A stretch of 64,000 nucleotides of DNA. Origin: Streptomyces sp. SAI-127 (GTDB lineage: Bacteria > Actinomycetota > Actinomycetes > Streptomycetales > Streptomycetaceae). The stretch spans positions 62,001 through 126,000 of the forward strand of contig NZ_JARXYJ010000001.1 in assembly GCF_029894425.1 (NCBI RefSeq), in the 5' to 3' direction. The position numbers and the translations under genes were made by a program. Below are positions 23,545-31,531 of the stretch, piece after piece (the stretch's first letter is position 1; each line of letters begins with the position of its first letter). The notes below the pieces were generated by a model that saw only the letters and a list, made by a program, of their open reading frames with translations, did no database searches and had not been told where the DNA came from.

Positions 23545-23559
23545 GAAAGTAATAGTCTC
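23545..23559. promoter_or_regulatory. Catabolic-regulon operator, weak tandem copy
   Basis: GAAAGTAATAGTCTC has eight of ten arm bases matching loosely to GAGAA and TTCTC. Its centre is 22 bp from the preceding site, the same spacing seen at 16.3, 28.9 and 53.7 kb. Confidence 0.45.
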
Positions 23560-23588
23560 AGCTTGGCAGAGCGGGGTAGCCTCCCCTC

Positions 23589-24284
23589 ATGAAACCGGAG
23601 ATCTCCCTCGACACGGGCCCGGCGGACACCGAACCGACGTGGAAGCAGCGCGCGGTCGAGCGCTCCACCCGGGCGGCCAAACGGCGCGCCGAGCAGAGGG
23701 TGCAGCGTTTCCTCGACGCGGCTCAGGAGCTCATGGCCGACAAGGGCACCACGGACCTCACGGTGCAGGAGGTGGTCGACCGCTCGGGCCAGTCGCTGCG
23801 CAGCTTCTACCAGCACTTCGACGGCAAGCACGAGCTGCTGCTCGCCCTTTTCGAGGACGCCCTGAGCCGGACCGGCGACGCATTGCGCGCGGCCACGTCG
23901 GGACCCGGAGCCGCCGAAGCGCCCGTGGCACGCCTGGAGGCGGCCACCCGGCTGCTGTTCACCATGTGCCGCCCGGGCCCCGGTGACCTGCACCCCCTGT
24001 TCAGCGAGTTCGCACCACAGCTACTGCTCACGCACCCCGATGAGGTTCGGCTCGCGCACGCTCCGGTGCTGGGAATCCTGGCCGAGCTGATGGAGGCGGT
24101 CGACGCGGCCGGCGGGCTGCGTTCCGGCATGCGGCCGCGGCGGGCGGCCGCGATGCTGATGCAGACGACCATGTTCCTGTCGCAGTCGGCCATCGGCGTC
24201 AACCCGGAGGGCCCCGCGCCCCGGCCGCTGTCCGCCGACGAAGTGTGGGCGTTCTGCTCCGGCGGCTTCGAGGCGAGGAGCTGA
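23589..24284 (+). CDS. TetR-family regulator, candidate regulon repressor
   Basis: 231 aa. After a 30-residue charged leader (RSTRAAKRRAEQRVQRFLDA) comes the helix-turn-helix DLTVQEVVDRSGQSLRSFYQ and HFDGKHELLLALFEDAL, about residues 40-95. Its DNA-binding half is close to that of the TetR at 56686-57570, so both may read similar sites. It is divergent from the acyl-CoA dehydrogenase operon, with two GAGAA-type repeats in between, making it a natural autoregulated repressor. Ligands of such regulators in lipid clusters are usually CoA thioesters; that is inferred. Confidence 0.93.
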   Translation: MKPEISLDTGPADTEPTWKQRAVERSTRAAKRRAEQRVQRFLDAAQELMADKGTTDLTVQEVVDRSGQSLRSFYQHFDGKHELLLALFEDALSRTGDALRAATSGPGAAEAPVARLEAATRLLFTMCRPGPGDLHPLFSEFAPQLLLTHPDEVRLAHAPVLGILAELMEAVDAAGGLRSGMRPRRAAAMLMQTTMFLSQSAIGVNPEGPAPRPLSADEVWAFCSGGFEARS

Positions 24285-24308
24285 GACACCGCATCGGCCC
24301 AGCACGAC

Positions 24309-24323
24309 GAGAACGGCATTCTC
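24309..24323. promoter_or_regulatory. Catabolic-regulon operator, perfect palindrome
   Basis: GAGAACGGCATTCTC has both arms perfect (GAGAA and TTCTC). It lies 30 bp before the thioesterase ATG at 24354 and 24 bp after the TetR stop, so the thioesterase probably has its own regulated promoter. Confidence 0.7.
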
Positions 24324-24353
24324 AACTTCGCGTAACTCCCCTACACTTGCTGC

Positions 24354-25166
24354 ATGTCGGACCTCTGGAGCGACCTTCTCGCCTGCCTCGACCTGCGCCC
24401 TCTGCCGCACGCCGCCGCGCCGGCCTTCGAAGGCACCAACCAGCAGCTCGCGTATCACCGCCTGTTCGGCGGCCAGCTCCTGGCCCAGTGCGTCCGGGCC
24501 GCCCAGCGGCTCGGTCCGGACAAGGCCGTGAAGTCCCTGCATGTGCTCTTCCCGCGCCCGGGCCGGAGCGACGAGCCCGTCCGCTACGAGGCGACCCGCG
24601 TCCAGGAGGGCAACACCTTCGCCACGTGGTCCCTCACCGCGCGCCAGGACGCGGGTGTGATCGCCACCGCGGCGGTGTCCCTGCACCGGGTCGAGCCCGG
24701 CGTGGAGCACCAGTTCACGGCGCCCGTACCGGAGGTTCTCGGCCCGGAACATGGCGTGGAGTTCGAGCTGCTGCCCTGGGATACCCGTACAAGCGCCGAT
24801 CTCGACTCCCCCGGCGTGGCACCTGCCGAGCTGGACCTGTGGATGCGCACCCCGCACGTGGACGCGGATCTCGGCCCGGCCCTGCTCGCCTACGCCTCCG
24901 ACCTGACCCTGATCGGCACCGCACTGCGCGCGGTCGACGGCATCGGCCAGCAGGACGCCGGCAAGGCGTTCACCTCGGCCGTCACCTCGCACACCGTGTG
25001 GTTCCACCGCCCCGCCCGCGTCGACGACTGGCTGCTGCTCCGCCAGCACGCGCCGCTGATCGCCCACGGCCGCTGCCACGGGCGAGGGGACGTCTTCACC
25101 GCGGACGGCTTGCTCGTGGCGTCCTACGCACAGGACGCGCTGTTGCGCCTTCCGCCCTCACCTTGA
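24354..25166 (+). CDS. Acyl-CoA thioesterase II (TesB-like)
   Basis: 270 aa, the usual length of bacterial TesB. It has a double hot-dog fold: YHRLFGGQLLAQCVRAAQRL (about 35-54), HVLFPRPGRSDEPVRYEATR, then the second half with SHTVWFHRPARVDDWLLL and GRGDVFTADGLLVASYAQDA. The catalytic Asp/Thr/Gln triad region of the second domain (SDLTLIGTAL) is present. It would hydrolyse acyl-CoA to free acid and CoA, probably releasing CoA from dead-end intermediates. A strong GC hairpin follows the stop. Confidence 0.93.
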   Translation: MSDLWSDLLACLDLRPLPHAAAPAFEGTNQQLAYHRLFGGQLLAQCVRAAQRLGPDKAVKSLHVLFPRPGRSDEPVRYEATRVQEGNTFATWSLTARQDAGVIATAAVSLHRVEPGVEHQFTAPVPEVLGPEHGVEFELLPWDTRTSADLDSPGVAPAELDLWMRTPHVDADLGPALLAYASDLTLIGTALRAVDGIGQQDAGKAFTSAVTSHTVWFHRPARVDDWLLLRQHAPLIAHGRCHGRGDVFTADGLLVASYAQDALLRLPPSP

Positions 25167-25172
25167 CCGGCT

Positions 25173-25207
25173 GGCCCCGCCGAAGTCGTCGCGACCTCGG
25201 CGGGGCC
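25173..25207 (+). terminator. GC-rich hairpin after the thioesterase gene
   Basis: An 11-bp perfect stem GGCCCCGCCGA / TCGGCGGGGCC begins 7 bp after the thioesterase stop. The loop itself can pair further (GTCG / CGAC). There is no clear U-tract, as is common in GC-rich actinobacteria, so termination is likely but not certain. Confidence 0.65.
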
Positions 25208-25289
25208 TGCTCACCTCCCGCTGAGTAACCGGCCGCCGCGGGATTGCCCCGCACCCCGGCGACGGCGAGCAAGGCACCCAGGCGCAGAG

Positions 25290-25600
25290 CACCAGCAGCG
25301 TGTGGCCTGGCTCGACTGCGGCGAGGTCGAGTGCCTGTACGGCGATGAGTCCGCCCAACGGCAGGGTCTCGGCGGCGACCAGGTCAGTGCCCGCCGGCAC
25401 GGCGGCCACCGCCTCCACGTCCAGCACCACGTATTCGGCCTGCGCCTTGAGCGGGAGAGCCAGCAGGTCGGACAGACCGATCACCGGGTCGCCCCGCCGG
25501 AAGCCGGCGACGTCCGGCCCCAGCGCGTCGACGGTGCCGGCGACGTCCCAGCCCAGGCCGGTGATCTCCCGATCCGGGAGCAGGCCACCGCGGTGAGCCC
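25290..25600 (-). pseudogene. Internal fragment of an MDR-family (quinone-oxidoreductase-like) dehydrogenase
   Basis: On the minus strand a single frame gives PDREITGLGWDVAGTVDALG, FRRGDPVIGLSDLL, AEYVVLDVEAVAAVPAGTDL and PLGGLIAVQALDLAAVEPGH. This is the N-terminal GroES-like part of medium-chain dehydrogenases up to the cofactor domain. Both ends are missing, there is no start codon, and the sequence degenerates at the nucleotide-binding Gly motif. It is a relic left between the thioesterase and SDR genes. Confidence 0.65.
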
Positions 25601-25668
25601 GCCGGACGGGTACGACCGAGGCATGTCAGCGGAGCCGCCCGCCCCCGGCGGCATGTGATCCGTGCGCT

Positions 25669-26496
25669 TCAGGTCCCGGTCCTCGAACCCTTCTCCTCCG
25701 CCTCGATGTCGGCCAGCAAGGCAGCAACGCGTGTCCGTGCGCGAGCCGCGACACCGGTGCCCGGCGCGGTGTGCACTCGGTCCGCCTCCACCGCGTGCAG
25801 TGCCGCCGCTGCGACCTCGCGTGGGCTGAGGATGCCGTCCGGGGCGAGGTCGCGCATCGAGGGGGACCCGGTGGGCAGTTGGATGGCGCCGAGAGCTGCG
25901 GAGTTCTGCCCGAGCGGAGTGTCCACGAGACCCGGACAGACGACGGTCGCGCCCAGCGTCGGTGCCACCTGTTTCAGTTCCGCGTCGAGTGTCTCGGTCA
26001 GGCCGACGACCGCGTGCATGGTGCCGGCGTACGGGGTACGCCCGGGCAGCGGTGCGAGGCCTCCGGCGGAGGCGGTGTTGAGGAAGTGACCGGACCCCTG
26101 CTCGATCAGCAAAGGCGCGAAGGCGCGTACCCCGTGGACGACGCCGAGCAGTTTGACGCCGATCAGCCGCTGCCAGGTGTGATCGTCCTGCTGCCACATC
26201 GGAGCGCCCGGACAGACGACTCCGGCGTTGTTGCACACCAGGTCCACTCGCCCGTACGCGGTCATCGACCGGTCGGCGAGCCGTCCGACCGCCGCCGCGT
26301 CGCTCACGTCGGTCACGACGGCGGTGACCTCCGCCCCGGCCGCGCGCAGCGCTTCGCACGCCGACGCCAGTCCGTCCTCGCGGATGTCGGCGATCACCAG
26401 CCGTACCCCGCGCGCCGCCAGTTCCTCGGCGAGGCCGTACCCGATACCGCTGGCCCCGCCGGTGACCACCGCGACCTGCCCCTTCTCGATGCGCAC
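25669..26496 (-). CDS. SDR-family protein with the catalytic Lys replaced by Met
   Basis: 275 aa, last of a three-gene operon from 28868. The cofactor loop TGGASGIGYGLAEELA (about 12-27), CNNAGVVCPGAP and Ser143 (NTASAGG) are intact. The YxxxK pair reads Y156-A-G-T-M160, so the Lys that binds the cofactor ribose and lowers the Tyr pKa is Met. The N-terminus and the rest of the fold look healthy. It may be a degraded or non-redox SDR, or use another residue. It lies 12 bp downstream of the phosphotransferase gene. Confidence 0.9.
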   Translation of the reverse strand: MRIEKGQVAVVTGGASGIGYGLAEELAARGVRLVIADIREDGLASACEALRAAGAEVTAVVTDVSDAAAVGRLADRSMTAYGRVDLVCNNAGVVCPGAPMWQQDDHTWQRLIGVKLLGVVHGVRAFAPLLIEQGSGHFLNTASAGGLAPLPGRTPYAGTMHAVVGLTETLDAELKQVAPTLGATVVCPGLVDTPLGQNSAALGAIQLPTGSPSMRDLAPDGILSPREVAAAALHAVEADRVHTAPGTGVAARARTRVAALLADIEAEEKGSRTGT

Positions 26497-26508
26497 TTTC
26501 GCTCCTCC

Positions 26509-27543
26509 TCAGTCCCGTGCCATCTCGAGCCGCGCCTTGGCCCACAGCCACTCGGCGTACGAGTGCATCGCCTCGCCGGTCGCCCGGTCGCGTCGGCCCT
26601 CCACGGCGGCGTACCAGCTGCCTTCGAGGAGAGCGGCGAGCCGGAAGCAGGCGAGCACCTCGAACCAGCGGAAGGCAGAGGTGTCGCGGCCGGTGGACTC
26701 GGCGTAGTACGCGAGGAGTTCGGCGCGCGACGGCATGCCCTCCCAGGGGGTGAGGTAGGGCTCGGCGCCGGGGGGATCGCCTTCCTCCCGCCAGGCGGTG
26801 AGGATCCAGGCGAGGTCGAGCAGCGGGTCGCCCAGGGAGGCCATCTCCCAGTCGACGATCGCCGCCAGGCTCGGGGCGTCGTGCGACAGCATCACGTTGG
26901 CGAACTGCAGATCGCCGTGCACGATGCCAGTCCGGCCCTGCTTCGGGGTGTGCCCCGTGAGCCACTCGGCCACCGCGTCGACGTGCGGGGACTCGGTCTC
27001 CCGGTAGGCGGCGCTGTGGCGGTAGCCGTGCAGCATCTTCAGGTATCGGGCCGGCTGGCGCTCCACCCATCCGTCGGGGCGGCCGAGTTGGTCCGCGCCC
27101 ACCGCGTACGGGTCGACCGAGGCGAGCTTCGCCGCCCCGTCGACCAGGGCGAACGCGGCGCGGCGGCGCCAGTCCGCGTCCTCGGCATAGCGGCCGGGGA
27201 ACCGGCCCTGCGGGGTGAACCCGTCGATCTTCTCCAGGATGGAGAAGGGACCGCCCAGCGGTGAGTCCTGGTCGAGGCTGAACGCGTACTGGCGCGGGTG
27301 CGGTACGTCCGTGTCCGCCAGCGCCGCGAGCGCGCCGCTCTCGCGACGGAAGGCGTCGGCGGCGCGGTCCTCGAGGTGGCGGCCCGGCAGGCGGAGGACG
27401 AGCTCGGTGCCGTCGGCGCGGCGGACGAGGGAGAGGATGTTCTGCGCTCCGCCGGCGAGCGGCGACAGCTCGATCACCGGACCGTACCCCGGCAGATCTG
27501 CGAGGCCAGGCCAGGTGTTGAGGAGTGCGAGGGTGTCGGTCAT
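26509..27543 (-). CDS. APH-fold phosphotransferase (ACAD10-like kinase family)
   Basis: 344 aa, ATG at 27543 overlapping the acyl-CoA dehydrogenase stop as ATGA. The kinase signature is HGDLQFANVML (about residues 206-216), with the metal-binding DWEMASLGDPLLDLAW 20 residues on and a glycine-rich N-lobe SPLAGGAQNILSLVRR. Relatives are fused or adjacent to acyl-CoA dehydrogenases (human ACAD10/11), where phosphorylation of a 4-hydroxyacyl-CoA precedes elimination. The same pairing here, kinase overlapping a dehydrogenase, supports that role for a hydroxylated acyl-CoA. Confidence 0.9.
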   Translation of the reverse strand: MTDTLALLNTWPGLADLPGYGPVIELSPLAGGAQNILSLVRRADGTELVLRLPGRHLEDRAADAFRRESGALAALADTDVPHPRQYAFSLDQDSPLGGPFSILEKIDGFTPQGRFPGRYAEDADWRRRAAFALVDGAAKLASVDPYAVGADQLGRPDGWVERQPARYLKMLHGYRHSAAYRETESPHVDAVAEWLTGHTPKQGRTGIVHGDLQFANVMLSHDAPSLAAIVDWEMASLGDPLLDLAWILTAWREEGDPPGAEPYLTPWEGMPSRAELLAYYAESTGRDTSAFRWFEVLACFRLAALLEGSWYAAVEGRRDRATGEAMHSYAEWLWAKARLEMARD

Positions 27544-28868
27544 CGGGCGCTCGCTTCCTCGGGCTGAAGCAGAGCCGCGTACTTCTCACGGGCGGCGGCC
27601 AGTCGGGTGGGCAGGTGCGCGGAACCGAAGAGCCGGTCCTCGGCCGGTTCCACGCCCTTGAGCAGCAGGCGGGCCACGACGTCCTTGTGCGCCTCGGTCG
27701 GGCCGTCCGCGACACCGAGCACCGGTCCTGCCTGCCACATCCGGGCCAGCGGCAGTTCGTTGGAGACGCCGAGCGCCCCGTGCAGGTGCATGGCCCGGTA
27801 GGTGATGTCGACGAGCGTCTTCGGGGTGGCCACCTTGACGGCGGAGATGTGCAGGCGTGCCGTACGGGCGTCCTCTGGCGAGCCGCTGCGGGAGGCCCGG
27901 TCCGCTTGCCAGGCGGCGTGCAGGACTTGGAGGCGGAACTGCTCCAGCTGGATCCAGCTGTCCGCGAGCGCGTGCCGTACCGCCTGCTGGTCGGCGAGCG
28001 GCCGTCCTCGGGTGCGGCGGCCGGCTATCCGCTCCCCCATCATGTCCAGCGCGCGCCGGCACTGTCCCACGGACCGCATCGCATGATGCAGGCGTCCGCC
28101 GCCGAGGCGGGTCTGGGCGATGGCGAACCCGCTGCCCGGCTCGCCCAGGAGGTTCTCGGCGGGCACGCGGCAGCCGGTGAAGCGCAGGTAGGCGTGCACG
28201 CCTTCCCCGAGCGGTTCGCCCGCGAGTCCTGTGCCGCGCACCATCTCCATGCCGCCGGTGCCCGCCGGAATGACGAACATCGAGGAGCCCTGGTGGACCG
28301 GCACCTCCGGGTCGGTGATGACCATGGCGATGACGAACGCGGCGTGCGGGTAGTTGGAGGCGAACCACTTCTCACCGTCGATCACCCACTCGTCGCCGTC
28401 GCGTACCGCCCGGCAGGTGAAGCCCCCTGGGTCGGCGCCGCCGGTCGGCTCGGTCATGGCGAAGGTGGAGACGATCCGTCCGTCGAGGAGCGGTTCGAGG
28501 AATTCCTTGCGCTGCTCATCAGTGCCGTAGTGGGCGAGGATCTCGGCGTTGCCGGAGTCGGGGGCCTGGGTGCCGAAGACCATCGGGGCCCAGGAGGAGC
28601 GGCCCAGAATCTCATTCAGCAAGGCCAGCTGGACCTGTCCCATGCCCATGCCGCCGAGTTCGGGCGGCAGATGGGCGGCCCACAGGCCCTGTTCGCGCAC
28701 CTGGCGCTGGAGCGGGCGGACGGCGTCGAGGTAGACGCGGCTGGTGCGGTCGTACGGTTCCGCGTTGCCCGGGAAGAGGACGTCGAGCGGCTCGACCTCA
28801 TCCCGTACGAAGGTGTCGGCCCAGTCGAGGCGGGCCTGGAACGCGGCGTCGGTGCTGAAGTCCCACAT
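27540..28868 (-). CDS. Acyl-CoA dehydrogenase of the ACAD10/11-like group
   Basis: 442 aa, ATG at 28868. The FAD motif is TFAMTEPTGGADPGGF, the substrate region VIDGEKWFASNYPHAAFVIA, and the C-terminal end MHLHGALGVSNELPLARMWQ. It is about 50 residues longer than typical fatty acyl-CoA dehydrogenases, in line with ACAD10/11-type enzymes. The next gene is an APH-fold kinase overlapping by 4 bp. It is the first gene of a three-gene operon headed by two or three tandem GAGAA-type sites. Confidence 0.94.
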   Translation of the reverse strand: MWDFSTDAAFQARLDWADTFVRDEVEPLDVLFPGNAEPYDRTSRVYLDAVRPLQRQVREQGLWAAHLPPELGGMGMGQVQLALLNEILGRSSWAPMVFGTQAPDSGNAEILAHYGTDEQRKEFLEPLLDGRIVSTFAMTEPTGGADPGGFTCRAVRDGDEWVIDGEKWFASNYPHAAFVIAMVITDPEVPVHQGSSMFVIPAGTGGMEMVRGTGLAGEPLGEGVHAYLRFTGCRVPAENLLGEPGSGFAIAQTRLGGGRLHHAMRSVGQCRRALDMMGERIAGRRTRGRPLADQQAVRHALADSWIQLEQFRLQVLHAAWQADRASRSGSPEDARTARLHISAVKVATPKTLVDITYRAMHLHGALGVSNELPLARMWQAGPVLGVADGPTEAHKDVVARLLLKGVEPAEDRLFGSAHLPTRLAAAREKYAALLQPEEASAR

Positions 28869-28891
28869 ATTGGCGGTCCCCTTCAGGGAGA

Positions 28892-28906
28892 CAGAACGTC
28901 GTTCGG
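28892..28906. promoter_or_regulatory. Catabolic-regulon operator, tandem copy 1
   Basis: CAGAACGTCGTTCGG matches four of five left-arm bases and three of five right-arm bases. Its centre is 22 bp from the next copy. It is 24 bp upstream of the acyl-CoA dehydrogenase ATG. Confidence 0.45.
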
Positions 28907-28913
28907 ACACTAG

Positions 28914-28928
28914 CAGAACGACATTCTC
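28914..28928. promoter_or_regulatory. Catabolic-regulon operator CAGAA-N5-TTCTC
   Basis: CAGAACGACATTCTC differs from the perfect palindrome only at the first base. It is the best of three tandem copies in the gap between the acyl-CoA dehydrogenase at 28868 and the broken TetR gene. Confidence 0.65.
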
Positions 28929-28934
28929 GTGACC

Positions 28935-28949
28935 AGGAACAGCGTTCTG
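28935..28949. promoter_or_regulatory. Catabolic-regulon operator, tandem copy 3
   Basis: AGGAACAGCGTTCTG is a weaker match centred 21 bp from the middle copy. It makes this the only promoter in the window with three candidate sites in a row. Confidence 0.35.
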
Positions 28950-28984
28950 AATCCCGCCAAGGGGCGGCACGCCAACTCCCTCGA

Positions 28985-29623
28985 TCAGGAGCGGGCCCCT
29001 GCCACCAGGAAGCGCTTCAGCTGCTCGACATCCGCCTCGTCCGGCGCGTGTCCGGACAACAGCCAGTGCTGCAGCGCGGCGACGGCCGCTCCGGCGATCG
29101 TCCGCCCGGCGCGGACCGAGTCGGCGGCCCCCAACTCTCATGCCGGGCCGGCGAAGAGCGAACCCAGGTCGTCCACCAGGACCACAATGGCGTGCCCCGC
29201 GTGCGGCACCGGGGTGACGGCGGCAGCGAGGACCGCCCGTACGCCCGCCGCGAGTCGCGGGTCGGCGGCCTGCCGTACGACGGCGGCGATGCCGGCACGC
29301 AGCCGGTCCTCGGCGCTGTCACCCGTGGCTCGTTCCATCCGGCGCCTGACCTGTCCGGCGAGTTCGCGCGCGCCGCGCTCGACGATCGCCTCCACTAGGG
29401 CGTCCCGGCCGGAGAACGCGCGGTAGAAGGCATCGTTGGAGAGCCCCGCGGCGGCCACGATGTCGGCGACGCGAGGCGGGCGTGGCGCACACTCGGTCAT
29501 CAGCTTCAGCCCAGCGTCGAGCAGGGCGTCCACCTCGGCGCGGGCGCTCTGTTCAGCACCTGCAATCCGGCGGCTCACGGCCCGTTCGGCGAGCGACGGC
29601 GGGTGGGGATCGGTCGGAGTCAA
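28985..29623 (-). pseudogene. TetR-family regulator interrupted by an in-frame TGA
   Basis: ATG at 29623 opens a TetR protein with DNA-binding part PRVADIVAAAGLSNDAFYRA and FSGRDALVEAIVERG. At codon 162 the frame meets TGA (29138-29140), yet the same frame continues for 51 more codons (ELGAADSVRAGRTIAGAAVA, ALQHWLLSGHAPDEADVEQL) to a second TGA at 28985. That tail is a normal TetR C-terminus. A CGA-to-TGA change would explain it. The truncated protein lacks the last dimerisation helices and is probably inactive. It is divergent from the SDR gene at 29717. Confidence 0.75.
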
Positions 29624-29640
29624 CGCTCTACCTCCTGCGC

Positions 29641-29676
29641 AAGAGTTCCATTCTGGAATACGAGAATGCTAATTTC
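29641..29676. promoter_or_regulatory. Two degenerate regulon sites in a divergent promoter
   Basis: AAGAGTTCCATTCTG (29641-29655) and GAGAATGCTAATTTC (29662-29676) are degenerate copies of the GAGAA-N5-TTCTC palindrome with centres 21 bp apart. They lie between the broken TetR gene and the SDR gene. The stretch also has a short perfect repeat TTCCA-TTC-TGGAA at 29646-29658. Confidence 0.45.
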
Positions 29677-29716
29677 GCATGCACTTGCCGGACCTGTCAT
29701 CGGGGGCGCGACGCAC

Positions 29717-30511
29717 ATGGGACACAGGGCACACGCGGGACGCGGTGGATACGCAGACGGCCTGTTCGACCTCAGCGGCCGCGTGGTCCTGGTCACCGGC
29801 GGCAGCCGCGGGCTGGGACGGGAGATGGCGTTCGGGGCGGCCCGCTGCGGCGCGGACGTCGTGATCGCCTCGCGGACATATGAGGCGTGCGTGACCACGG
29901 CAGGTGAGATCGAGAAGGAGACGGGCCGCGCCGCCCTGCCGTACGCGGTCCACATGGGCCGTTGGGACCAGCTGCCGGGGCTCGTGGACGCGGTGCACGA
30001 GCGCTTCGGCCGCCTGGACGTGCTGGTCAACAACGCGGGAATGTCGCCGGTGTACGAGGACTTGGGCGAGGTGACGGAGAAGATGTTCGACGCCGTCGTC
30101 GCCCTGAACCTCAAGGGTCCGTTCCGCCTCTCCGTGCTCGCCGGGCAGCGGATGGCCGCGGCGGGCGGCGGAGCCATCGTCAATGTCAGCTCCACCGGCT
30201 CACTGCGCCCGCGCGCCCCGATCGTGCCGTACGCGGCGGCGAAGGCGGGACTCAACGCGATGACGGAAGGCCTGGCGCACGCGTTCGGGCCGACGGTCCG
30301 CGTCAACACCCTGATGTGCGGGCCGTTCGCCACCTGGGCCACCCGCCACTGGCAGGACGACCCCGAGGCGCTCGCGGCCGGCGTACGCGACCACGCGCTA
30401 CAGCGCATCGGCGACCCCCGCGAGGTCGTCGGCGCCGCACTGTACCTGATCTCGGACGCCGCCTCGTACACGACGGGGGCGACGTTGCGGGTCGACGGGG
30501 GGATGCCCTGA
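29717..30511 (+). CDS. Short-chain dehydrogenase/reductase
   Basis: 264 aa from ATG 29717. The frame is open further up, but an earlier ATG at 29666 falls inside the operator, so 29717 is preferred without a strong ribosome site. The cofactor motif TGGSRGLGREMAFGAA, VNNAGMSP, Ser in NVSSTGS and Tyr-Lys in VPYAAAKAG are all present, so it should be an active NAD(P) enzyme. It ends with the typical GATLRVDGGMP. It is a single-gene unit; its substrate is likely a hydroxyacyl-CoA or alcohol of the pathway. Confidence 0.9.
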   Translation: MGHRAHAGRGGYADGLFDLSGRVVLVTGGSRGLGREMAFGAARCGADVVIASRTYEACVTTAGEIEKETGRAALPYAVHMGRWDQLPGLVDAVHERFGRLDVLVNNAGMSPVYEDLGEVTEKMFDAVVALNLKGPFRLSVLAGQRMAAAGGGAIVNVSSTGSLRPRAPIVPYAAAKAGLNAMTEGLAHAFGPTVRVNTLMCGPFATWATRHWQDDPEALAAGVRDHALQRIGDPREVVGAALYLISDAASYTTGATLRVDGGMP

Positions 30512-30566
30512 GAGTGCTCGGGCATCTCCCGGTCCTTTGTCGTGGTGCGTGACGAGGCGTAGTGCC

Positions 30567-31531
30567 TCATCGCAATCCGCGCACCAACTTCCCCACCCAC
30601 ACCGACGTTCGCGCATCGACGTCATGGTCGTCTGTCAGCGCGGAGACCCTCACGTAGCCGTCCGAGACAGCGGCGGCATCGGTTCCAGGACCGGCGGAGG
30701 GATCCGCCCCGCGAAATCCCACGCGGTACGTGCCGGCGCCGGCGCCGCCGGACCCGTTGGCCGCCTTGTAGTCCGGAGCGAGCAGCGCGTCGCCTGCGAC
30801 ATCGGTGGCGCGGGTCCCCTTCGGCGGAAGCGGATCGCCCGCGTTTCCGGGTAGCGGTCGCAGTGGCACGTCAACGTTAAGCGCCAGGCCGCGCGGCATC
30901 AACCGGCCGTCTCTGGCGGCGCGTCGGATACGGTCGACGAGCTGCGCGGCATACATCGCGGTGGCCAGGGACGGGATGCCGGACTCGGCCGCGGTGAGCG
31001 CCGCGTTCACGTGCCGGAGTGCGGGATGATCTTCCGTAATTGGGTGCCGGGATCGATCCCCGAGACCACCAGGTCCCGCGGCTCGCCGCCGAGCACTTCG
31101 TCGAAAGCGAAGTACACACTGTCGGAGGGCGAGCCCGGGGTCAAAGTCCACACACCGCCCTCCGGTCGCGCCACCTCGAGGGTGGCCGGTGGCACGGTGA
31201 CCCGACCGCCCTGACCGCTCTGGTCGGTGCCGAGGGCGACCACCACGACGCGGTGCCCGTCGACGACCAGCGCCTCGCGCAGCGCGACGATATACGGGGT
31301 GCCCGAACCGCCCTCGCCGCGCCAGCCGTCGTCGCTGGTCATGCCGATGGTGAGCGGGTGCCACTTCGCTTCGTCTCGTACCTACGTCGCACCGTCGGTG
31401 GGCCCCGTGGCGGTCACCGTCGCCGCGAACGCCGCGAACGCCGCAAGGACAGGCAGCAGTCTCTTTCCTGCCGGGTGCGGCTTCTTGGATACAGGGCCGT
31501 CCCGCCGCGGTCCGTCTTCCACCCGGCTCAC
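30567..31531 (-). pseudogene. Secreted SurE-like 5'/3'-nucleotidase, broken twice
   Basis: From GTG 31531, which overlaps the thiolase stop as GTGA, a signal peptide is read (RLLPVLAAFAAFAATVTATG). An in-frame TAG follows at 31382-31384. The same frame then encodes a SurE domain (TSDDGWRGEGG, GTDQSGQGGRVTVPPATLEV, TPGSPSDSVYFAFDEVLGG, IIPHSGT). A frameshift near 31010 moves the remainder (VNAALTAAESGIPSLATAMY onward) to another frame ending at 30567. The usual TNDDG metal motif is TSDDG. With two lesions it is almost certainly dead, and it has no evident role in the surrounding beta-oxidation operon. Confidence 0.75.

Noticed and set aside
25669..27715. A 744-aa minus-strand frame through the SDR and phosphotransferase genes
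   Set aside because: It is an Arg/Pro/Gly-rich shadow frame overlapping two genes with clear motifs in other frames.
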